A stretch of DNA of 64,000 nucleotides, from NCBI GenBank assembly GCA_963761615.1, contig CAVXGU010000004.1, forward strand, positions 496,001 through 560,000, in the 5' to 3' direction. The stretch is from CAVXGU01 sp963761615. Lineage in GTDB: Bacteria > Acidobacteriota > Vicinamibacteria > Vicinamibacterales > CAVVIG01. Below, piece after piece: positions 57,727-64,000 of the stretch. Every line of letters starts with the position of its first letter. The first letter of the stretch is position 1. A model generated the notes under the pieces. It made no database searches. It had not been told where the DNA came from and was given only the letters and a program-made list of their open reading frames with translations. The translations under genes and the position numbers were made by a program.

Positions 57727-57826
57727 GCTTCGGACTCCGGGCTTCAGGCTCCGGGCAGATCACGAGTGCACCGGCGCCACGGAACTCGCCGAGAGCCCAG
57801 AGCCAGAGCCGAGAGCCGAGAGCCCG
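57727..57826. repeat. GGCTTCGGGCTCC and CCGAGAG-type repeats between the kinase and M3 genes
   Basis: GGCTTCGGACTCCGGGCTTC opens the stretch and CCGAGAGCC/CCAGAGCC units close it. The M3 gene takes its stop (TAG, 57827-57829) from the last units. Confidence 0.6.
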
Positions 57827-59698
57827 CTAGAGCCCCGAGCCTGGAGCGGGGTACCGCTCGCTGATCCACGCCTCGAACCGGTCGCACATCGCGTCTTCAC
57901 CCTGGCTCGAGTCGGCGAGTACCTCGGTGCCATGGACGATGCGGATCTCGGCGTCGAGTGAGGACGGGACGTCGTGCGGATACTCCCGCGACGCCGCGGC
58001 GGCGATCGAGGCGCGGGCCTGCGTCCAGGCTTCCTCGACCGATTGGTTGCACTCCTCGGCGAGGTGACGCGCCGAGAAGCCCTCGCCGGTCAGGCTGCGC
58101 AGCGTCGCATCGTGGTCCACGCTGTTGCCCGGCGTCCAGTAGTGCTCGGCGAGCGCGGGGCCGACCGCCGGATTGTCGGTGAGGTAGCCGTGGGTCCGCA
58201 GGAAGAACGCGCGCGTCTGGTAGACGGCCATGTGGGCGAGCAGGTAGCCCTGGTACGACGCGGCGGACTCCTGGTTGAGCAGGTGCGGGATGGCGAGCAT
58301 CGGACGCGGGCTCTCGATGCCGAGCACGCGGACTTCCGTCTCGCGCGCGAGCGCGAGCACCGCGTCGGGCGTCAGCGCCGCGTCGGAGAGCGCGTAGAGC
58401 GCGGACTCGAAGCAGGGCACCACGGCGATCGAACACTCGTCGAAGGCGCGCATGGGCTGCCGGCTCGCCACCCGCTCGCGAATCAACGCCTCGGGAATGG
58501 GCGAGCCCTGCGCCGTCCGGGCATACCGGGCGAGCCAGTCGGCATCGTCGAGCAGGCTGTCGCAGAACATCGACTGCGTCTCGGCGTACGCCATCGAGGT
58601 CGGGGGATACTCCTGCGAGAAACAGGGAGCGTTCTGCACGACGTTGGCGAACTGCGCGGCGTGGCCGCCCTCGTGGAAGAGGGTGTTGATCGCACGCAGC
58701 CCGCTGCCCACCTGGTTCGGCGTGGCCTCGGAGGTGAAGTTGACGTGCGCGGGCACCCAGCGGCCGTGCTCGTCCACCCAGGCGGGGACGGGCGCGTGGC
58801 AGAAGCCGTTCTGGTACTTGCCCGGACGCTCGAGCAGGTCGAGTTGCATGACCGCGCCGCGGAACTGGATGCCGAGCCGGCGGAAGCTTTCCACCCAGCG
58901 CCGGAGCGCGAGGCCGAACGGCATGTACGGGTCCATCTGGCGGACGACGCCGCCGGTGGCGAAGAACCGCAGGTTCCACGGCTGGAGCGCCTGGGCGCCG
59001 TGCGCCTGCCGGAGGGCGTCCAGGCTGCGCGCGCGGGCCGCACGGGTACGGGCGATGAAGTCGTCCAGGATGGCTTCGAGCGACTCGGGCGCCATCCGCT
59101 CGTTCCTGTGCAGCTTGAAGGCGAAATAGTTGTCGTAGCCCAGGGCGCGGGCCAGCCGGTTGCGCAGCTTCACGAGATCGAGGAAGCCGTGGTCGAGCAC
59201 CCAGCGCTCGATCTCGCGGAACGCATCGAAGGAGCTGCGCCGCCGGGCTTCGATCGGATTGGTCGCCTGGTTGGTGGCGAGCATCGCGAGCGTCGCCGGC
59301 TCCAGCTCGCCGCGGTCGTTGACGTGGCGGGGTTCCCACTCCCGGCGCTTCGCGAAGAGCGCGGCCTCGGCCTGGATGAGCGCGCGCATCAGACCGCGGC
59401 CCTCGTCGTTGTCGATGATGTTGGCGTCGAACATCGCGAACCAGCCGTTCAGGCCGTGCAACAGCCGGTCGCGCTCGGTGCCGGGCGGCATCGCGTGCAG
59501 CCGCACGATGTGCTCGCGCGTGGCATGCAGCCTGGCCGGATCCGAGATGAAGCCCTTGAAGGCGTCCTCGGCGCGGGCGAACCCCGCCTGGTCGTCGCTG
59601 ATGCCCATGTAGGTGGCCCAGAAGAGATCCTCCTTGGCCTTGTGGACGGCGTTGTAGTCGTGGTTCAGCTGCTCGAAGTACGCGCGGGCGGAGTCCAT
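57827..59698 (-). CDS. M3-family-like zinc metallopeptidase
   Basis: The 623-residue protein has the zinc motif HEGGH (H342, E343, H346, in INTLFHEGGHAAQF), then SMAYAETQSMFCDSLLDD where a third ligand Glu is expected. Other parts (YDNYFAFKLHRNERMAPESL, YQNGFCHAPVPAWVDEHGR, FTSEATPNQVGSGLRAIN) match oligoendopeptidase/M3-like proteins. No signal peptide is visible, so it would degrade peptides in the cytoplasm. It is a stand-alone gene flanked on both sides by short repeats. Confidence 0.85.
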   Translation of the reverse strand: MDSARAYFEQLNHDYNAVHKAKEDLFWATYMGISDDQAGFARAEDAFKGFISDPARLHATREHIVRLHAMPPGTERDRLLHGLNGWFAMFDANIIDNDEGRGLMRALIQAEAALFAKRREWEPRHVNDRGELEPATLAMLATNQATNPIEARRRSSFDAFREIERWVLDHGFLDLVKLRNRLARALGYDNYFAFKLHRNERMAPESLEAILDDFIARTRAARARSLDALRQAHGAQALQPWNLRFFATGGVVRQMDPYMPFGLALRRWVESFRRLGIQFRGAVMQLDLLERPGKYQNGFCHAPVPAWVDEHGRWVPAHVNFTSEATPNQVGSGLRAINTLFHEGGHAAQFANVVQNAPCFSQEYPPTSMAYAETQSMFCDSLLDDADWLARYARTAQGSPIPEALIRERVASRQPMRAFDECSIAVVPCFESALYALSDAALTPDAVLALARETEVRVLGIESPRPMLAIPHLLNQESAASYQGYLLAHMAVYQTRAFFLRTHGYLTDNPAVGPALAEHYWTPGNSVDHDATLRSLTGEGFSARHLAEECNQSVEEAWTQARASIAAAASREYPHDVPSSLDAEIRIVHGTEVLADSSQGEDAMCDRFEAWISERYPAPGSGL

Positions 59699-59770
59699 GG
59701 GCGTGATCTTAACGACTCTCGGCTCCCGGCTCTAGGCCCTCGGCAGATCACCGCGTGACGGCGTGACCGG

Positions 59771-59897
59771 CCGAGAGCCGAGAGCCGAGAGCCGAGAGCC
59801 GAGAGCCGAGAGCCGAGAGCCGAGAGCCGAGAGCCGAGAGCCGAGAGCCGAGAGCCGAGAGCCGAGAGCCGAGAGCCGAGAGCCCAGAGCCGAGAGC
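59771..59897. repeat. Heptamer array CCGAGAG, about 18 copies
   Basis: CCGAGAG units follow one another without spacer, one reads CCCAGAG. The array ends exactly at the stop codon (TAG, 59898-59900) of the FAD-subunit gene. A diverged half-array continues left to about 59705 (CTCTCGGCTCCCGGCTC). Confidence 0.9.
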
Positions 59898-60887
59898 CTA
59901 TACGAACGACGCGACCGTTCTCTTGACGAGGTTCCTCGTGAGCGGCAGCTTGTAGGCGTTGTGGGCGAGGGGACGCGCGCCTTCGACGGCCGCGGCGCCG
60001 GCGCGCTCGGCGAGGGCCGGCGTGATCCGCTGGCCTTCGAGGATCCGCTCGACGGCCGGCAGCCGCCACGGGATCGGTGCGACGCCGCCCAGGACGAGAC
60101 GGGCCCGGCGGCACACTGCGCCCTCGATCTCGAGGACCGCGGCGGCGCTCACGACGGCGTGGGTCCACGCCTCGCGATCGAGCACCTTCTGGTAGGTGCT
60201 GCGGACGGCGCCGCCCGGCGCGGGGACGCGCACCGACGCCAGCATCTCGCCCTCGCCGAGGACGTTCTCCCGGGCGGCGTTCTGGCTGGGCAGCAGGAAG
60301 AAGTCGGCCGCGGGCACGTCGCGATCGCCGCCGGGGCCGGCCAGATGGAAGGTCGCGCCCAGGGCCACGAGGGCCGGCGCCGTGTCGGAGGGATGCACGA
60401 TGTAGCTCGGGCCGCCGCCGAAGATGGCGTGGAACCGGTTCTCGCCCGTGAACGAGAAGCACTGATTCCCTCCGGCCTTGTAGCAGGGGAAGCCGTTCCG
60501 ATAGTACCAGCACCAGGGGCGCTGGCAGAGGTTGCCGGCGAGCGTGCCGACGTTGCGGATCTGCGGCGTCGCGACGCCGTCTGCGGCTTCGGCCAGCACG
60601 GCGTAGCGTCCGCGCACCTCGGCGTGACGGGCGAGCGCGTCGAGCGTGACCAGCCCGCCGATCTGGAGGCCGGCCGGGCCGGCGTCGACGCGGTCGAGCC
60701 CGGCCGCGCGCCCCATCGCCTTGAGGTTCACGACGACGTCGGGCGTGACGAGCCGATCCTTCATCATCCCGAGCAGGTCGCTGCCGCCGCCGGCGAAGGC
60801 CGCCGCGCGGCCCTCGGCGCGCGCGCGGCGGGCGAGCGCGACGGCATCCGCGACGTCCTTCGGGTTGGCGTTGGTGAAGGCCTTCAT
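59898..60887 (-). CDS. Molybdenum hydroxylase FAD/[4Fe-4S] subunit (PaoB-like)
   Basis: The 329-residue protein is a FAD_binding_5/CO_deh_flav_C subunit: AAFAGGGSDLLGMMKDRLV, GVATPQIRNVGTLAGNLCQR, PSYIVHPSDTAPALVALGA. Between them the Cys set CQRPWCWYYRNGFPCYKAGG and NQCFSF matches the extra [4Fe-4S] site of PaoB/YagS-like subunits. There is no signal peptide, so export would rely on the Tat signal of its partner. Its ATG overlaps the upstream stop (ATGA), and its own stop is the end of the CCGAGAG array. Confidence 0.9.
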   Translation of the reverse strand: MKAFTNANPKDVADAVALARRARAEGRAAAFAGGGSDLLGMMKDRLVTPDVVVNLKAMGRAAGLDRVDAGPAGLQIGGLVTLDALARHAEVRGRYAVLAEAADGVATPQIRNVGTLAGNLCQRPWCWYYRNGFPCYKAGGNQCFSFTGENRFHAIFGGGPSYIVHPSDTAPALVALGATFHLAGPGGDRDVPAADFFLLPSQNAARENVLGEGEMLASVRVPAPGGAVRSTYQKVLDREAWTHAVVSAAAVLEIEGAVCRRARLVLGGVAPIPWRLPAVERILEGQRITPALAERAGAAAVEGARPLAHNAYKLPLTRNLVKRTVASFV

Positions 60888-63628
60888 GCCAGGGCTCCCA
60901 GGATCTTGTCGCGGGTGATCGGCAGGTCTTTCACGCGGCGGCCGATCGCGTTGTAGACCGCGTTGGCGACGGCGGCGACTGCCGGCACCTTGCCCGACTC
61001 GCCGATGCTCTTGGCGCCGTAGGGCCCGTAGCCATCGTCGGTCTCGATGAAGATGACGTCGACGTCCGGCGCGTCGAGGTGCGTCGACAGGCGCGCGCCG
61101 TAGAAGCCGGCGGTCAGCGGCTTGCCCGACCGGCGGTCGTAGATCAGATCCTCGTGGAGGGCCATGCCGATGCCCATGATCGCGCCGCCCTTGATCTGGC
61201 TGGCGGCGGTGAGCGGGTTCATCAGGCGCCCGGCGTCGTGCACGGCCAGATACTCGGTGACGTGCACGCGTCCGAGCTCCACGTCCGCCTCGACCTCGAC
61301 GAAGTGCGCGCCGAAGGCGTCGCGCGTCTTGCCCTCGACGCGCTCGGTCGGGGTCTGGGAAGCGATGAGCACCGTGTCGCCGGTCGGCATGCCCTTGGCG
61401 GCGATCTGCTGCCTGAGATCCCTGGCCGCGGCGATAACGGCGTCGCCGGTCTGGATGGTCGTGCGGCTGCCGGACTCGCCGACCGAATAGGGACAGGTGT
61501 CGGTGTCGCCCCAGACGAGATCGATCGACGAGAGGGGGACGCCGAGCGCTTCGGCCGCGATCATCGCCATCGTCGTCTTGGCGCCCGCGCCGACGTCGGT
61601 CACGCCGACGTGGACGGCGTAGCGCCCCCGCGCGTCGAGCTTGATGACTGCACTGCTCCGGCCGACGAGCGACCGGAACACCATGAACGCCATGCCGACG
61701 CCGCGCTTGACCGGCCCGGGATCGGCCCCGGGCTTGTGCCAGCGGCGCTGCCAGCCGAACGCCTCGGCGCCACGGCGGACGCACTGCTCGAGGGTGTAGT
61801 TGGTGAAGGGGACGCCGCCGCGCCCGGTCCGCGCCATGTTCTTGAGGACGAACTCCACCGGGTCCAGACCCAGCTGGTCGGCCACCGAGTCCATCATCGA
61901 CTGGATCCCGTAGAAGCCCTGCGGGAACTCCGGGCCGCGGAAGTTCGCCGAGACGGTCTTGTTGGTGTGGACGGGCCGGATCACGCTCGACGTGTTCGCG
62001 ACCTGGTACAGGTCCATGCCGCCGATGGCGCCCGAGCTCTTGTGGTACGGCCCCATGCCGCTCACGCCGTCGAGCGCGATCGCCGTCAGCGTGCCGTCGT
62101 GCGTGACGCCCACGCGGTACTTCTGCGTCGTCGGCCAGCGGCCGTGCACGCCGACGAAGTCCTCGTAGCGCGAGAGCTCGAGCTTGACGGGCGAGCCCGC
62201 GGCTCTTGCGAGGGCGGCCGCGATCAGGTCGGCGTCCTGGTTCTGGTTCTTGTTGCCGAACCCGCCGCCCATGTAGTGGCAGATCACGCGCACGTTCTCG
62301 GCCGGGATCCCCAGATCGCGGGCCGTGTCGGTGCGGCAGTTGGAGATGCCCTGCGTCGGCGTGTAGAGCGTGAGCGAATCGCCGTCCCAGCTGGCCACCG
62401 CGGCGCGCGGCTCCAGCTGCGCGTTGTGCACGAACGTGGTCGTGAAGCGATCCTCGAACACGCGGTCCGCGGCGGCGAACCCGGCGCCGACGTCGCCCTC
62501 GGTGGCGACCATCGGCTGCGGCTCGTTCTTCGCGTCGAGCGCGAGGTTGCCCTCCGGCCAGACGAGCGGCGCACCCGGCTCGAGCGCGGCGTCGTGATCG
62601 AGCACGAAGGGGAGCGGCTCGTACTCGACGTCGATCAGATGCAGCGCGTCCTCGGCGATGTGCCGATCGACGGCGGCGACGGCGGCGACCGGCTCCCCGA
62701 CGAAGCGCACGGGGTTGCTGAAGATGGGGCGCTTGTGCTTCGTGATCTTCTTGATCTGATCGCTGTACTGGCGGCCCCCGGCCACCGATCCGGCGCCCCA
62801 GACGATCTGCGTCGTCTCGTGCGTGAGGATCGCGCGCACGCCGGGCAGCGCCTGTGCGCGGCTCGTGTCGATGCGCCGGATCCGCGCGTGCGGGTGGGGG
62901 CTGCGCAGCACCTGCGCGTACAGCATCCCGGGCAGCTTCACGTCGTCGGTGTAGGCGGCCGCGCCGGTGGATCGCTCGACGGCGTCGATGCGCGGCGCGG
63001 GCCGGCCGACGACCGCCAGGGGCGGCAGTCCCTCGGTCGACGCGTGGGGCGGGGCGCTGCGGCCGCCTGTCGCGACGACGGCCTCGATGTAGCGGTTGTA
63101 GTTCGAGCAGCGGCAGAGATTGCCCGTCATCGCCGCGCGCGCCTCGGCGGGGGTCGGCGTCGGGTTGGCCGCGAGCAGCGCCGTGGCGGCCATCAGCTGG
63201 CCGGACGTGCAGAAGCCGCACTGCGGGCCGTCGTGCTCGACGAACGCGTCCTGCAGCGGGCTGAGGTGCCCCTGCGGGGCGAGCCCCTCGACGGTCTGGA
63301 TCGATCGCCCGTCCACCCACACCGCCAGCTGGCTGCACGAGTACACGGGCTTGCCGTCGAGGAGCACGGTGCAGGCGCCGCACTCGCCGCGGTTACAGCC
63401 GATCTTCGTGCCGGTCAGATCGAGCTGGTCGCGCAGGACTTCGGCGAGCGTCGATCGATCTTCGACCGCGATCTCCCGCGGCGAGCCGTTCACGGTCAGG
63501 CGAATCGTCGTCTGCGGGGCCGGCGGTGCGTCGGCGGCGCCGGCCGCGGCGACGTGCGGAAGCGTGGTGGCGACGGCGACGGCTGTTCCCGTGCGTTCGA
63601 GAAATGTCCGGCGGGAAATCGGTTCCAT
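60884..63628 (-). CDS. Tat-exported molybdenum hydroxylase: fused [2Fe-2S] and molybdopterin subunit
   Basis: The 914-residue protein (ATG 63628) begins with a Tat signal (PISRRTFLERTGTAVAVATT). A [2Fe-2S] ferredoxin domain (GCNRGECGACTVLLDGKPVY) and a second all-helical [2Fe-2S] domain (CGFCTSGQLM, NLCRCSNYNRY) follow. Then comes the Mo-binding xanthine-dehydrogenase-type domain (GMLYAQVLRSPHPHARIRRI, GGGFGNKNQ, VSANFRGPEFPQGFYGIQSM, GDTDTCPYSVGESGSRTTIQ and GESGK with the catalytic Glu). Subunits that are usually separate are joined here. It oxidises an aldehyde or N-heterocycle in the periplasm; the substrate is unknown. It overlaps the FAD subunit gene by 4 bp. Confidence 0.92.
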   Translation of the reverse strand: MEPISRRTFLERTGTAVAVATTLPHVAAAGAADAPPAPQTTIRLTVNGSPREIAVEDRSTLAEVLRDQLDLTGTKIGCNRGECGACTVLLDGKPVYSCSQLAVWVDGRSIQTVEGLAPQGHLSPLQDAFVEHDGPQCGFCTSGQLMAATALLAANPTPTPAEARAAMTGNLCRCSNYNRYIEAVVATGGRSAPPHASTEGLPPLAVVGRPAPRIDAVERSTGAAAYTDDVKLPGMLYAQVLRSPHPHARIRRIDTSRAQALPGVRAILTHETTQIVWGAGSVAGGRQYSDQIKKITKHKRPIFSNPVRFVGEPVAAVAAVDRHIAEDALHLIDVEYEPLPFVLDHDAALEPGAPLVWPEGNLALDAKNEPQPMVATEGDVGAGFAAADRVFEDRFTTTFVHNAQLEPRAAVASWDGDSLTLYTPTQGISNCRTDTARDLGIPAENVRVICHYMGGGFGNKNQNQDADLIAAALARAAGSPVKLELSRYEDFVGVHGRWPTTQKYRVGVTHDGTLTAIALDGVSGMGPYHKSSGAIGGMDLYQVANTSSVIRPVHTNKTVSANFRGPEFPQGFYGIQSMMDSVADQLGLDPVEFVLKNMARTGRGGVPFTNYTLEQCVRRGAEAFGWQRRWHKPGADPGPVKRGVGMAFMVFRSLVGRSSAVIKLDARGRYAVHVGVTDVGAGAKTTMAMIAAEALGVPLSSIDLVWGDTDTCPYSVGESGSRTTIQTGDAVIAAARDLRQQIAAKGMPTGDTVLIASQTPTERVEGKTRDAFGAHFVEVEADVELGRVHVTEYLAVHDAGRLMNPLTAASQIKGGAIMGIGMALHEDLIYDRRSGKPLTAGFYGARLSTHLDAPDVDVIFIETDDGYGPYGAKSIGESGKVPAVAAVANAVYNAIGRRVKDLPITRDKILGALA

Positions 63629-63831
63629 GGATCCCCCCGCTGCAGGTGTGCGAGCGTGCGCCGAGTCTACGCTTCGGAACCAGAAGCCGCAACCCACCGG
63701 ATCTCACCAGTTCTTGTGGTCCTCTCGCGTTTTCATACCTTATCTTGTGGGTCGCGACTTCGCCTCATCCGACAGATACTCTGCACGCGCGGAGGAATGT
63801 CATCGATTATCATGGCGCGCCCGGAGGTCCG
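63629..63831. promoter_or_regulatory. Divergent promoter region between the Mo hydroxylase and PQQ dehydrogenase genes
   Basis: A 203-bp gap separates the two divergent starts. It is less GC-rich than the genes, and contains TTGTGG and TACCTT about 18 bp apart near 63715-63745. A GGAGG at 63823-63827 serves the right-hand gene. The promoter itself is inferred. Confidence 0.3.
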
Positions 63832-64000
63832 ATGAGACGAACGATCACTCGATTGGCGGCAGCGTGCGGGTTGCTGGCGGTGGCGGTGTGGGTGACGCCG
63901 ACGCTGTCGGGCCAGCAGCAACAGCAGCGCATGCCGAGCACGGCGAACGGCGAATGGCCGATGTACACGGCGAGCCTCGATGGCAGCCGGTACTCGCCGC
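63832..64000 (+). CDS. PQQ-dependent dehydrogenase, N-terminus only
   Basis: ATG 63832 follows GGAGG at 63823-63827. A signal peptide (RLAAACGLLAVAVWVTPTLS) is followed by GEWPMYTASLDGSRYSP, the standard first propeller blade of quinoprotein alcohol and glucose dehydrogenases (W..Y..D..G.RYSP). The gene runs off the window. It would be periplasmic and pass electrons to the respiratory chain, in keeping with the copper and cytochrome genes earlier in the window. Confidence 0.8.
   Translation, partial: MRRTITRLAAACGLLAVAVWVTPTLSGQQQQQRMPSTANGEWPMYTASLDGSRYSP

Noticed and set aside
59771..60956. Long plus-strand ORF of 397 codons over the heptamer array and FAD subunit
   Set aside because: It is a shadow of the minus-strand gene; its N-terminus is only translated repeat.
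61079..63835. Plus-strand ORF of 918 codons opposite the Mo hydroxylase
   Set aside because: High GC keeps the opposite strand open; the minus strand has full family motifs and a Tat signal, this one has none.

Overview
The window is about 64 kb of very GC-rich bacterial DNA. The gene content fits an Acidobacteriota genome, probably of the Vicinamibacteria type. This rests on ADOP-type ABC permeases (one intact, one decayed), a secreted VWFA-related protein, a lig-pol ordered LigD, secreted peptidases with beta-propeller and barrel parts, and many short intergenic repeat arrays. The taxonomic call is inference from gene content; no rRNA or marker gene is present.

Left part (1 to about 18.4 kb). 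Reading frames here are broken every few hundred bases, but gene order, domains and many active-site motifs can still be read by moving between frames. In order these are: the C-terminal part of a PHP/CehA-like protein (+), an M14 carboxypeptidase-like protein (-), a peptidase-MA/beta-propeller/outer-membrane-barrel protein (-), an NHL-repeat protein (-) and an AAA ATPase (-). Then comes a copper and periplasmic redox cluster (-): copD, copC, a small Cys/His-rich secreted protein, a CusF-domain protein with Cys-Cys repeats, a plastocyanin-like cupredoxin, an SCO/SenC protein, a PCu(A)C chaperone and a cytochrome c. A TlpA-like thioredoxin (+) and two tails of NtrC-type activators (+) follow. 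The errors are mostly indels, with some substitutions, so either a poorly polished contig end or genuine decay is possible.

Mobile segment (about 17.3 to 20.6 kb). It holds an unrecognised protein typical of mobile DNA, a perfect 23-bp hairpin, an excisionase and an intact tyrosine integrase that abuts the 3' end of tRNA-Lys(CTT).

Right part (20.6 to 64 kb). Frames are clean apart from two single-base frameshifts, in an M16 peptidase and an APC permease. It carries an ADOP permease, a type IV pilin between two tRNA-Arg genes, a TIGR00300-type protein, LigD, a sulfite-oxidase-like enzyme, an ACT-domain protein, an HD-GYP/GAF/GGDEF protein, an ExeA-like ATPase, tRNA-His, a VWA protein, a 23-bp repeat array and a decayed ADOP permease. 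Next are a TlpA-like/M16 peptidase pair, glnD-glnK, a Kef-type antiporter with glcF, convergent glcD-glcE, a dienelactone hydrolase, TonB and an APC permease. The last part has thrA and a divergent cimA followed by a copper lipoprotein, a hybrid histidine kinase, an M3-type peptidase, a Tat-exported molybdenum hydroxylase and the start of a PQQ dehydrogenase.

Together these genes suggest an aerobic, protein- and peptide-degrading heterotroph with strong periplasmic copper and thiol handling, glycolate oxidation, PII-controlled nitrogen metabolism and, probably, isoleucine synthesis from pyruvate through citramalate. Short-period repeat arrays repeatedly end exactly at stop codons, which is one of the more unusual features of the window.
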